Positions 51,110 through 61,218 of a stretch of DNA of 64,000 nucleotides are shown here, piece by piece. Made by a program: the position numbers and the translations under genes. Under the pieces are notes generated by a model. The model saw only the letters and a list, made by a program, of their open reading frames with translations. It was not told where the DNA came from and made no database searches. Every line of letters starts with the position of its first letter. Positions within the stretch are counted from its first letter, which is position 1. The stretch is from Sindora glabra (Eukaryota > Streptophyta > Magnoliopsida > Fabales > Fabaceae), in assembly GCA_020226215.1 (NCBI GenBank), contig CM035234.1, positions 16,954,713-17,018,712 of the forward strand. Reading direction: 5' to 3'.

Positions 51110-52940
51110 AGTCTGTTTTATAGTGTTGGTTCACCTTTTAACTTAACTAGAAACCTATATCATGTCTTTTCATATTGCTTTACTACAAATCATAATTTGA
51201 GTAGTTTCATCCCTTTTAGGTACAATGCTCTTAAAATAACTTTGTTACAACAAGAGATAGCTAATATTGAGAGGTTGTGGTAGCCTATCAAAACTCTTTG
51301 AAATTTTAAAGGAGTTAGCCTTATTGTTGATGGTTGGACAAATTCTCAAAGAAGACCTTTAATTAATTTTATGGCTGCAAGTAAAAGGTTCCTATTTTCT
51401 TAAAGGCTATAAATGATTCTAAGGAATACAAAGATAAGCATTATATAGCTAGCCTCATTAGAGATGTAGTTAGTAAGGTGGAGCATCAAAATGTTGTCCA
51501 AATAATCATTGATAATGCCCCTATTTGTAAAGTAGCAAGATTATTTATTGAGATTGATTTTCCACTCATCTTTTGGACTCCATATATAGTTCATACTCTT
51601 AATATTGCATTGAAGAACATATGTGCAATCAAAAACACTAAAAGAAATGAGAATATCCATGTTGAACGTCATTGGATTATTGAAGTAGCCGATGATGTGT
51701 TTTTTATTAGAAATTTTACCATGAATCATTCAATGAGATTGGTAATCCTTAATGAATTTTCCTTCTTGAAATTACTTTCTATTGTTGAAACATGCTTTGC
51801 ATCAATTATAGTGATGCTTAAAAGATTCAAATTTGTAAAGCATGCTTTGCAAAATATGGTCATTAGTGATCAATGAAATTCTTATAGGAAGGATGATGTT
51901 GGAAAAGCTCAAGCTGTGAAAGATTCAAATTAAATGAATTATGGTGGGATAAAATTGATTACATCCTTACATTTACTGAGCCTATATATGAGATGCTTAG
52001 AATATGTAATATTAACCAACCTATTTTACACTTAGTGTATGATATGTGGGATGCTCTGATAGAAAAAGTGAAAGTTCTCACCATAGGCATGAAGCAAAGA
52101 AAGAAAATGAGACATCATTCTTTTATGAAGTGGTGCATACTACTCTCATTGATAGATGGACAAAGCATTTTACCCCACTCTATTGTATAACTCACTTATT
52201 AAAACCAAGGTATATCTAAATGAATTTCTAATAATAACTTATGTGTAGTGTAGTGTATGATTTATATAATTTATAACATATTTTTATTTTTTTCAATTTA
52301 TATAAGTATTATAGTGATGAGTGGCTTAGGAAGGCACCAAATAAAATGGCTCCTCACCAAGATCAAAAGGTTTCTAATGAGAGAAATTAGTGTTCGAGAA
52401 AATATTTCCCAAACTCTGAAAATAAAAAAATAGCTTCTTTAGAGTTCACTAGATTCTCTTCTTGTGCTAATGATTTGGGTTTTTATTGATTCCATTGAAG
52501 ATAGGTGGCAATTAGATCCAAGTCTTGGTGGGTGAGGCATGGATTTTTTGCACCTTTACTTCAAAAACTAGCCTTGAAGTTTCTTGTACAACCTTGTTCT
52601 TCATCTTGTTGTGAGAGAAATTAGAGCACTCATTCATTCATCCATTCTATGAAATGAAACAAAATGAATTCAAAAAGAGCAGAAGATTTAGTAGATATTC
52701 ATACCAATCTTCAATTCTTATCTATAAAAAGTAAAGCTTATTCACATAGAGAAACAAAAAATTGGGATATTGGTTAGATTTATGTATTAGTGGAGATTCA
52801 TAATATTTAATTGATGGACCACTTGGATTTCTTCAAGTGGCAGATTTGTCTCTTGACGAATCAAACATGGAAGCAATGTTGTTTATAGATAATGGTCAAG
52901 GAGGAAATAAAATTGATGTTCCTACTAATAGATAATAGGA
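51110..52940 (+). pseudogene. hAT-family transposase (DUF659 + dimerisation), decayed
   Basis: A DNA-transposon transposase recognisable across about 1.8 kb but in many frames. The DUF659 block has LIVDGWTNSQRRPLINF (about 51325). An open stretch at 51478-51876 reads VVQIIIDNAPICK, FWTPYIVHTLNIALKNIC and NHSMRLVILNEFS. After a stop, IDYILTFTEPIYEMLRICN and LHLVYDMWD follow. The C-terminal hAT dimerisation region (LVQPCSSSCCERN, near 52590) is interrupted by stops. A tail like LSLDESNMEAMLF ends near 52895. At least four stops and several frame changes show it is long inactive. Terminal inverted repeats were not found. The N-terminal BED zinc finger is not visible. Confidence 0.85.
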
Positions 52941-55236
52941 AGTAATAGTATGTCATGACATTTAGGGTACATATATGGTTCATTCACACCTAAGTCATGC
53001 ACCGCACTGGTGCAATATAAGTGGTTGGAGATGGATATGCTGAAGATGGAAAGCTGTCGACAGCGGCTTCTGGTGGTGCGCGTGGCGGTGATGAGTTTGA
53101 ACTTTCCATTGTGTTAAAGTTTGAGGCAAAGATCGGAATTGAGTTTTGTGAAATTGATCAAATAGATCGATTCCAACACCAAATCCAATCTAAAAGAAGA
53201 GCCTTTGATCGGAAGAAACTCATTTAATATCGACTTATTCGAAAAGTTTGAATTGAGAATTTTACAAGATACATGGATTTTGGGATGACGAAATTAAAGT
53301 TGAAGTTGAATCGATTTTGGGTGTTTGAAATTAGTTTCAAAAGGTGATTTTTGAAATTGAATGGAGTTTCTACAATGGGGAGAGAGAGACAGAGAGGGGA
53401 ACAGAGTGTTCCGAATTCTCTAATGACAGATTTCTAGATCTTTTGATTAAGAATTTTTTTGAACTTTCAAAATTCAGTTTTAGATCCAAAGTTCAAGGAT
53501 ATGGAAACTAAAATATGGTGAAGAATTTGTTTGATTTGCAGACTCTGAACGAGCGCATTTGTTAGAAAAAGTTTGAATTTGATGATTTAGAGGTTGAGTG
53601 AATAATTAATTAAAAGAAAAAAAAAAAAACAAGGCAAGTAGCAACATAGACTTTTGGAGCAGAGAATTTTTTACGTTGTATTGGGGTTACCTGCGAGACT
53701 TAGATGCTTGATTATACGCCCTATCTGATTGTAAAAGTTGTTTATTCTGTGAACTATGGTGATTGAGTTCAAATATGATCCTTTTTTTAATTAGATATAT
53801 TTATTAAATTTAAATATCATTTTTGTCTAAGCCAGCCAAAGCTAATGTTTAAAGGAAATCTGTTACCATAACCTATCAAAGAATATCGAAATTATGACTA
53901 TTAAAATAAAAAAATAACTTCATAACATTAAATTAATTATTTTGATAGTCTATGATTTTTTATTTGTAGTCTTGTTATAATTATTCATCTGTTTATTAAC
54001 TTACAATGTCAAAATAAACAAATAAATAGATATTAAATTTGATTGTTAAATCTCACTTTAATATTGTCAAATAAATATTTATTATTTTATTATGTTCTTT
54101 ATTCTTATATTTTATTTTAGTGTTATGAATATAAAGAAAGAGAAATAATTATAATAAAAATAAAATAAGAAATTAATAATACTAATTAGTTATAAAATTT
54201 AAGAGATACAATAATTAACACCCAAATAAATAAGAACTAATTATTGTTGTGTTTATTCTTCTAAATTCATTTCAATTTTTTAGTTCTGTGATCTTACATC
54301 TTACTTGAATTTTACAACAGTTTAAGAAAAAGATCTCATTTCTTCACTTCATAACGTGTCCAAATCTCTAAATTACTTGAATTTTACAACAGTTTAAGAA
54401 TAAGATGATGAAAGTAACATTATTGTTAATCAAATTATTTAAAATGATGTTCAAGACTTCAAATTCCATTGGTAATGATCTTATGGCATGAATTTTATCA
54501 AATACACCAGAGTAGATGTTGTTTAATTTATTCTATCAATAGGTGAGTTATATAAATTCATATCAAATAATCTCATTTTTATAGCAGAAGACATGTGGTT
54601 TAGTTAAAGGAGAAAGTTGCCCCCAAAAAATGCGGGAACAACAGAGGAGATTTCTTCGGTGCAATGCAATATGTTTGTCCGTTAAAATTTTTGTTGTAAA
54701 TGACTTCAAGAAAGAAGCAATATTTCTCCTAAAAGCAATTAAGGTGTCTTGGTAAAAATGAAGATAGGCATATATAATTAATCTGGGGTAATATTGGTAT
54801 TTTTGGTCAAATTTAGCATTTAATGGGAGGTTAACATCAAGTTAATATGGAAAATATTAAATTGGGCTTAAGTATAACAAATTTCGAGAGTTAGAGGAGA
54901 TCTAAGTAGATTTTAAAATTAAAAGAAAGTTTATGTAATGTTAATAAATTATAAAGAATGTTAATTAATGTATTTTTCTAATACTTAAAGTAGCACTATA
55001 AAAGATTAAGTAAAGAAATTAAATAGAAAATGAAGTTATGCAAATCATTAGATAGTGATTTAGCATTGAAGTTAAAATAATATGCTAAACCGAATATTTT
55101 AAGCTGAAAATTTTCCCCGTCACTATATGCAAAAAATGCAATCATTCATTAGAGATATATTATACTCCGCAGCAAATTGTACTTGTGATGATGCCTCGAT
55201 ATATGCAGAGGGTGAAGTCGCGGGTTCGAATTGGGT
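52941..55236. other. Spacer; no gene supported
   Basis: 52990-53460 is richer in GC than its surroundings and contains a 68-codon frame (53021-53227) with no recognised family. It may belong to the hAT element's 3' region. 'gaattttacaacagtttaag' occurs at about 54307 and 54379, a local duplication of about 72 bp. A tRNA B-box-like GGGTTCGAATTG lies near 55222, without a convincing A box. Confidence 0.4.
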
Positions 55237-55945
55237 TTAAATGAAAATTTTTGTAGCTCTTATTTAAAAAATGTTAAGTAATTTCAAGAAAATTAAATAT
55301 TTTAATTAGTTATAAAAAAATTCATAATATTTTCAAGCACTTCTTCTGACGTACGGCCATAAATTTTTCTACAATAGTAGTACTTTTTCCTTACTTTTTC
55401 ACTAAAATTAAGGAGTTCAAACTACGCCAAGAATGCTGGATGCAAGAGACAACGTTCAACTTAAAAGTTCAGTAAAAATTTTTGTAGCTTTTATTTAAAA
55501 AATGTTGTAAGTAATTTCAAGAAAATTAAATATTTTAATTAGTTACAAAAAATTCATAATATTTTCAAGCACTTCTTCTGATGTACGGCCATAACTTTTT
55601 CTACAATAGTAGTACTTTTTCCTTACTTTTTCACTAAAATTAAGGAGTTCAAACTACGCCAAGAATTCTGGATGCAAGAGACAACGTTCAACTTAAAAGT
55701 TCAGTAAAAATTTTTGTAGCTTTTATTTAAAAAATGTTGCAAGTAATTTCAAGAAAATTAAATATTTTAATTAGTCACAAAAAATTCATAATATTTTCAA
55801 ACACTTCTTCTGACGTACGGCCATAACTTTTCCTACAATAGTAGTACTTATTCCTTACTTTTTCACTAAAATTAAGGAGTTCAAACTACGCCAAGAATTC
55901 TGGATGCAAGAGACAACGTTCAACTTAAAAGTTCAGTAAAATGCT
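55237..55945. repeat. Three tandem copies of a 231-232-bp unit
   Basis: The string 'ttgtagct' recurs at 55251, 55482 and 55714. Each unit contains 'acttcttctgacgtacggcc' (or one substitution), 'acaatagtagtact' and 'ggatgcaagagacaacgttc'. Copies are about 95% alike, so the amplification is recent. No ORF. Confidence 0.9.
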
Positions 55946-55991
55946 GTATTGTTGAGTTCCTTTAATTTAAGTAATTTTTTATATATTTAAA

Positions 55992-55996
<5 letters not shown>

Positions 55997-56064
<68 letters not shown>
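55997..56064. repeat. (TA)n microsatellite
   Basis: About 34 TA units directly after the 232-bp tandem array. Confidence 0.95.
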
Positions 56065-56068
<4 letters not shown>

Positions 56069-56711
56069 GGTCACCTTTATTATTATTAAAAAATTAACAT
56101 AAAAATTGAAAATCATGTTAATTTGGGTTTCTCTTGTTCTAGTTTTATTAATTTTTTTGGATTTTATTTAATATTGAAAATAATATTTCCTCTCTTAATA
56201 CACAAATATCAAGTAATTAGATTAATCAAAATATTACAATAAAGTATACAAATAATTTAATATAGAAAAATTCAAACTTCAAGGAAAAAATAATGAATAA
56301 AAAAATATACATTGTATCATTAAAATACAAAATAATGTATGTAAAAATTTTCAATTATAATCTTATAATTTTCTAGTTACTATCCTTATATTTCTTTCAA
56401 ATATTTATAAGAACTTTTACGTAACTCTCATAGATATTCATATTATAGTTCTCTTATACCTCAAACTTTTAATCAATACAAGTTTATACCTGAAAATACA
56501 TGTTTGATATAAAAAAAAAAAAATTACACGCCTACTCTAATATAAATATCTAATTTGAATAAGAAGATAACACATAATAAAAAATAATTATAAATTAATA
56601 ATAATTAAAATTTGAGTTAAGTCCAACAATAATTGACTCATTTAAAACCCAACAACGAATGATTCATCAAGAAATTTTAACTTTGTTTTTAACTTTTTCT
56701 TCACTTCGTGT

Positions 56712-57260
56712 ATTAAAATCAATGCCTGAACTAATCAAATTATCCGTAGGTGCTTTTAGCAACACTATGTATCTTTCCCCTACAGATGAAGAAAAAAATT
56801 TTAAAAATTTATTTACTTATTTACTTATTCATTTTCTTTAGTGATGCTGTGAAGAAAAGAACATTAATTTTACCGTTCTTTTTTTACTTTCTTTTTTCAC
56901 TTTCGTGCATTAAAATCAATGCCTGCACTAATCAAATTATTCGTTGGTGCCTTACTTTAGCAACACTATGTATCTTTCCCCTATAATTGGAGAAAAAAAT
57001 TATTTTATTTATTTATTTATTTATTCATTTTCTTTAGCAATGCAATGAAGAAAAGACCATTAATTTTACCCCTTTGTTTTTTACTTTTTTTCACTTTCGT
57101 GAATTGAAATCAATGCCTGAACTAATAAAATTAACCGTAGGTGCTTTTCTTTAGCAACACTATGCATCTTTCCCCTATAATTGAAGAAAAGAATATTTTA
57201 TTTATTCATTTTCTTTAGGAATGCTATGAAGAAAAGAACATTAATTTTACTACCTTCTGT
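56712..57260. repeat. Three about 195-bp tandem repeats upstream of AVT1
   Basis: Units start at about 56712, 56909 and 57102 with 'aaaatcaatgcctg'. Each contains 'agcaacactatgtatctttc' and 'gaagaaaagaacattaattt'. The latter string also occurs 5' of the NLR at 29358 and before leader exon L5 at 57922, so the array is built from the intronic part of the leader cassette. The ORFs here are by-products of the repeat. Confidence 0.8.
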
Positions 57261-57321
57261 AATCATTAGTTTATTTTTTTTATCAACTTATTTTTTCAAA
57301 TAATAGCTACCTCTTATTTAT

Positions 57322-57372
57322 ATCTTTGAATTAGAAGAGAGTGCATCTCCAGAAGAGCAACCTCTCTATCTG
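57322..57372 (+). other. Candidate noncoding leader exon L4 (diverged)
   Basis: Ends before a consensus GTAAGC donor at 57373. It contains 'tagaagagagtgcatctcc', a diverged form of the leader core. The acceptor border is uncertain. A further short relative ends at 'ctctatttg' before GTAAGT near 57450. Confidence 0.35.
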
Positions 57373-57958
57373 GTAAGCTAAACACCGACTTTATTTGCAA
57401 TTTGTGCTGTTTTTGGTTTCTCTTAAATTCTTCTTACAACCTCTATTTGGTAAGTAAAACTTTTATTTACAATCTTTTATGTTTGCATGTTGTTTTTGGT
57501 TTCTCTTAAATTCTTCTTACTATCTGCTATATTTATGCAGTATAAGATATTAATTATAATAAAAATTGACACCTTTGGCTATTGAATTGAAAATTATGAA
57601 AAAAAGGGGGAGGGCTGGGATGTAATGTATCAGTGAGTGGATAATTAAATATATTAAAATTATCAATTTCTTTTGATTGAAAAACATTATTGGAAGCTTT
57701 GAAGGTTTAATCAAAACTATAATATTTTTAGGCTCTCACTTGCTATGAACTATTTTTTTATATTTTAAATATTTAACTTCTTGCAATTAAGTTACAAAAC
57801 ACAAATCTTACAAGTTGTAATATTTGCTATATATTTATAAGATAATTTTCCTTAAAACACCAAAAATTCTGTCTCCACGTTTGAAGTTTCAAGAAAATAT
57901 ATTTATCTCTTTGACACTGAGGAAAGAATATTAATTTTATCATTTTTTATATCTACAG

Positions 57959-58042
57959 CATTCTTGCTAGGCTTTCTATCTCTGGATTGACATCGTTGAA
58001 CTGAGAAGAGACTACATTTTTAGAGGAAACGGCCTCCGTCTG
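57959..58042 (+). other. Candidate noncoding leader exon L5 (AVT1 5'-UTR?)
   Basis: Starts after 'tatctacag' with CATTCTTGCTAGG and ends before GTATAA at 58043, a weak donor. It carries 'agagactacatttttagagg', as in L2. The next plausible acceptor is 'cgtattacag' ending at 58321, just 60 nt before the AVT1 start codon. L5 may therefore be the first exon of that transcript. A partial extra copy lies at 58105-58150. Confidence 0.45.
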
Positions 58043-58381
58043 GTATAAAAACCCAGTTTCATTTGTCAATTTTAAATGAAAAATATAATTAGAAGAACGA
58101 TCTTTGTTGAGAACAGAAAAGACTACATTTTTAAAAGAAGGATCTTTGTTGGCTTCGTAAATGCATTTATCATTTGCCAAAATTTGGGTGACAATGGTTG
58201 CCTCCTCCACACAAAAAACCCAACCTTCTCAGTCCTCTATTATTGCTGCAAATGATGAGCCTTCTTTCAAGAATTGTATTTTCTTTTGGCCATTTTGACA
58301 TTATTAATGTACGTATTACAGGCAAGCGAGATAAGATTATATAATTTGGAGGCAGCAAAGGATTTGTTTGGCTAAGAGATC

Positions 58382-60549
58382 ATGGAGAGCCAAAACCAAC
58401 CCACAGTTTCTGATCAACCTAGAAGCAGAGGAACCTCATTTTTCAAAACCTGTTTCAATGGACTCAATGCCTTATCAGGTCTCTCTCTCTCTCTCTCACA
58501 TCATAAAAAATTAAAATTTAATTTATTTGAAATTAGATTCACGTTAATTTTTTTCCAGGAGTTGGCATACTCTCAATGCCATATGCAATTTCCCAGGGGG
58601 GATGGGTGAGTTTGGCACTTCTTCTCTTTGTTGCAGTCCTCTTCCTCTACACGGCCATACTTCTACAGAGATGCATGGATTCCAATTCACTCATAAAGAC
58701 CTATCCTGACATAGGTGCGGTTGCTTTTGGGTACAAAGGAAAAGCTCTGGTTTCCATTGTCATGTACTTAGAGCTCTACTTAGTTGCAGTAGAGTATCTG
58801 ATATTGGAAGGTGACAACTTAGAGAAACTATTTCCAAACTTGAATTTCAAGGTTGCTGGCCTGAAAATTGCTGGCAAGCAGGGCTTTGTCCTTCTTACTG
58901 CTTTGGCGATTCTGCCAACTACTTGGCTGAGGAGTTTGGGGATTTTGGCCTATATTTCAGTCGGCGGCGTGCTAGGTTCTTTCGTTTTGGTGTTTTGTGT
59001 TTCATGGGTTGGGGCGTTTGGTGGTGTTGGGTTCCATGAAAGAGGGCAGCTTGTGCATTGGCAAGGATTGCCTACCTCCGTCAGCTTGTTTGCTTTCTGC
59101 TTTTGTGCTCACCCAGTGTTTCCCACACTACGCAACTCTATGAGAAATAGAAATCAATTTTCCATGGTAAAAAATCAAACTGCTATCCCTCAATTTCTTA
59201 CTAACCAATTTTCTTTGAGTGCAAGATTATTGGTTGTATGCTACTAATAATACACCATATTAATCATTTATCTTTGCGGGCTTTGAGAGAGAATAGTAGA
59301 ATCTACCAAAATAAAGAATCAGAATTTGAAACTATTAATAGTTCTATTTTATTTATACTATTATTATAATCCCTTTCTCATTAATTTTGGGAAGATTAAA
59401 ACAAAATCTTCTATTTGAGAACTCACAAATTTTTTGACAGTCCATCATTTCAATACAAAATTTTTTTCATATCTAGGACTCTTTAAAATTTATACCGTTT
59501 ACTTCTTTTAAGAATTCAAATGGTGAACGTTAATCATGATATACACTTATCTAAAAAATCTTTGAATTTAAATAATTTATTTTTTGCTTTATTCATAAAA
59601 TTATTGGTGAATTTAATTGCAAATAAAATGAAATTTTTTTATAATTTTGAAAGATGTAGGGCTAACCTATAACAATAAAAATCCATACAAAGTCTTGTCT
59701 AGTAAAATCACTAAGTGATTGTTTAAGAATCTTGCCCCAAAATTAATTTGGACAAAAAAATGCAAATAAGAATGATATTTGGAAAGTTAAATCCCAAAAT
59801 TATTTTTGCCATAAAATTAATTTCGAGAAGAAATAAAATGAAATAAAATTAAGAAAAATTTATTTATCCTCAAAATCAATTTCAAATTTGACAATTCAAA
59901 TTAAAAAAAAAAAAAAAAAACTATTTACTTTTCCCACCCAAATTTAATTGTGGATGGAATCCAAACATGCATTTCATTTCTCCTACTTCTATCTCCCACT
60001 ATGCAAGAAGATAACTTCGTTTGTTTTCCATTACAGGTTCTATTTGTTTGCTTTGTCGCAGCAACCATAACCTATGGATCCATAGCCATCATAGGATACC
60101 TGATGTATGGAGATAATCTGAAATCTCAGGTGACTCTAAATCTTCCAACCAACAACATAAGCTCTAAGATAGCTATTTATACCGTAGTCATCAACCCCAT
60201 CACCAAATATGCACTCATAATCACTCCAATTGCAGATGGAATTCAGGACTCCAATTTTTTCAAAAAAACAAGGCTCGTTGGCATCCTCATCAAAACATCT
60301 ATCTTGATTAGTACTGTGCTCATTGCGCTATTCATTCCATTTTTCGGGTATGTTATGGCATTCATCGGTGCATTCTTGAATGTTACAAGCTCATTGATCT
60401 TGCCTTCCTTGTGCTATGTGAAGATGCATGAATCAGCTCAAAGATTCGGGATGCAGTTGGTTGTTATTGTAGGAGTTGTACTGATAGGGTCAGTTATTTT
60501 TGTAGTAGGCACTTACAGCTCAGTGAGACAAATTGTAAAGCATTTGTAA
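58382..60549 (+). CDS. Vacuolar amino-acid transporter, AVT1-like (AAAP family)
   Basis: Proton-coupled neutral amino-acid transporter of the AVT1 clade (AAAP superfamily), expected in the vacuolar membrane. There are three exons: 58382-58478, 58559-59166 and 60037-60549, joined at GT-AG sites with compatible phases, giving 405 residues. Residues 24-46 carry the family's CFNGLNALSGVGILSMPYA signature. Further landmarks are KTYPDIGAVAFGYKG (79-93), LYLVAVEYLILEGDNLEKLFPN, LAILPTTWLRSLG, HPVFPTLRNSM, GYLMYGDNLKSQVTLNLP, INPITKYALIITPIA and FFGYVMAFIGAFLNV. About 10-11 hydrophobic spans follow. Length fits the short AVT1 members (about 400 residues) that lack the long acidic N-terminus. The start is the first Met before the family block. 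Intron 2 is 870 nt of AT-rich sequence. A 5'-UTR intron (58043-58321) is likely. No lesion was seen; it is the only intact-looking gene here. Confidence 0.92.
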
Positions 60550-60715
60550 AAGCTTCACCAAAACACTAATTTGCTCATTAATTACAGAAAGAAAAGCTCG
60601 CAATGGTTTCGTCTGCAATTTTTTATACAATTCTTTTCGATAATAGTAAGAGTGCCAAGCTTGGGTTTGAACCCAAAACAAGACGTGGTTGTTAAGGTTC
60701 AAATTCAGGGCATGA

Positions 60716-61218
60716 TGTGAGAAAAGTTCCTAAGCTAACATAGTTGGGAGTATGAATCAAAATCCTAAAATATATAAATGATCATAATAAATTATGAGCG
60801 TACTTGAAATATAATTTGATGAGGTCATGACTGATCTGAATGATGATGATAAGTAGAATTGTAACCTACTTTACCCCTTAGGTTATCCAGATTGAGAGAA
60901 AAGGGACAGAGAATTTTAGGAGTTGGAATCCTTATTGTGCAACCTACAAAATAATAATCCTAATCTCTCTATTTAAGGTCAGACTTGTAATAGGAAATTA
61001 CTAACCACTAAAGGGCTGTAGGTTGAGACCTCTATTTATATGAGTTTATGCATGATCCAACTTATCACAGATCATACATATCAAACCAGGGCCCAATCTG
61101 TTATATGCTTAATGTTAAAATACAAAACTAATTACTTAAATAAATATTTCAACAATTAATTAATGTTAATCCATATAATATTTCTAATAAAATTAATTAT
61201 TTTATTTTAAATACAACA
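60716..61218 (-). mobile_element. 3' LTR of a copia element
   Basis: On the minus strand the LTR starts TGTTGTATTT at 61218, directly after the polypurine tract AAGTGGGAGAT (61219-61229). It probably ends TTCTCACA at 60716. The lower boundary is inferred only from the terminal bases. No second LTR is in the window to confirm it, and no target duplication can be checked. Confidence 0.5.

Noticed and set aside
53021..53227. 68-codon plus-strand ORF after the hAT relic
   Set aside because: No recognised domain; the GC rise alone is not enough. It may be a transposon 3' region.
55200..55240. tRNA gene or SINE at the GGGTTCGAATTG string
   Set aside because: No A box, no cloverleaf arms, no poly-A or poly-T end at a suitable distance.
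55237..55945. CRISPR-like array
   Set aside because: Units are long direct tandem repeats without unique spacers, in a plant genome; not a CRISPR array.
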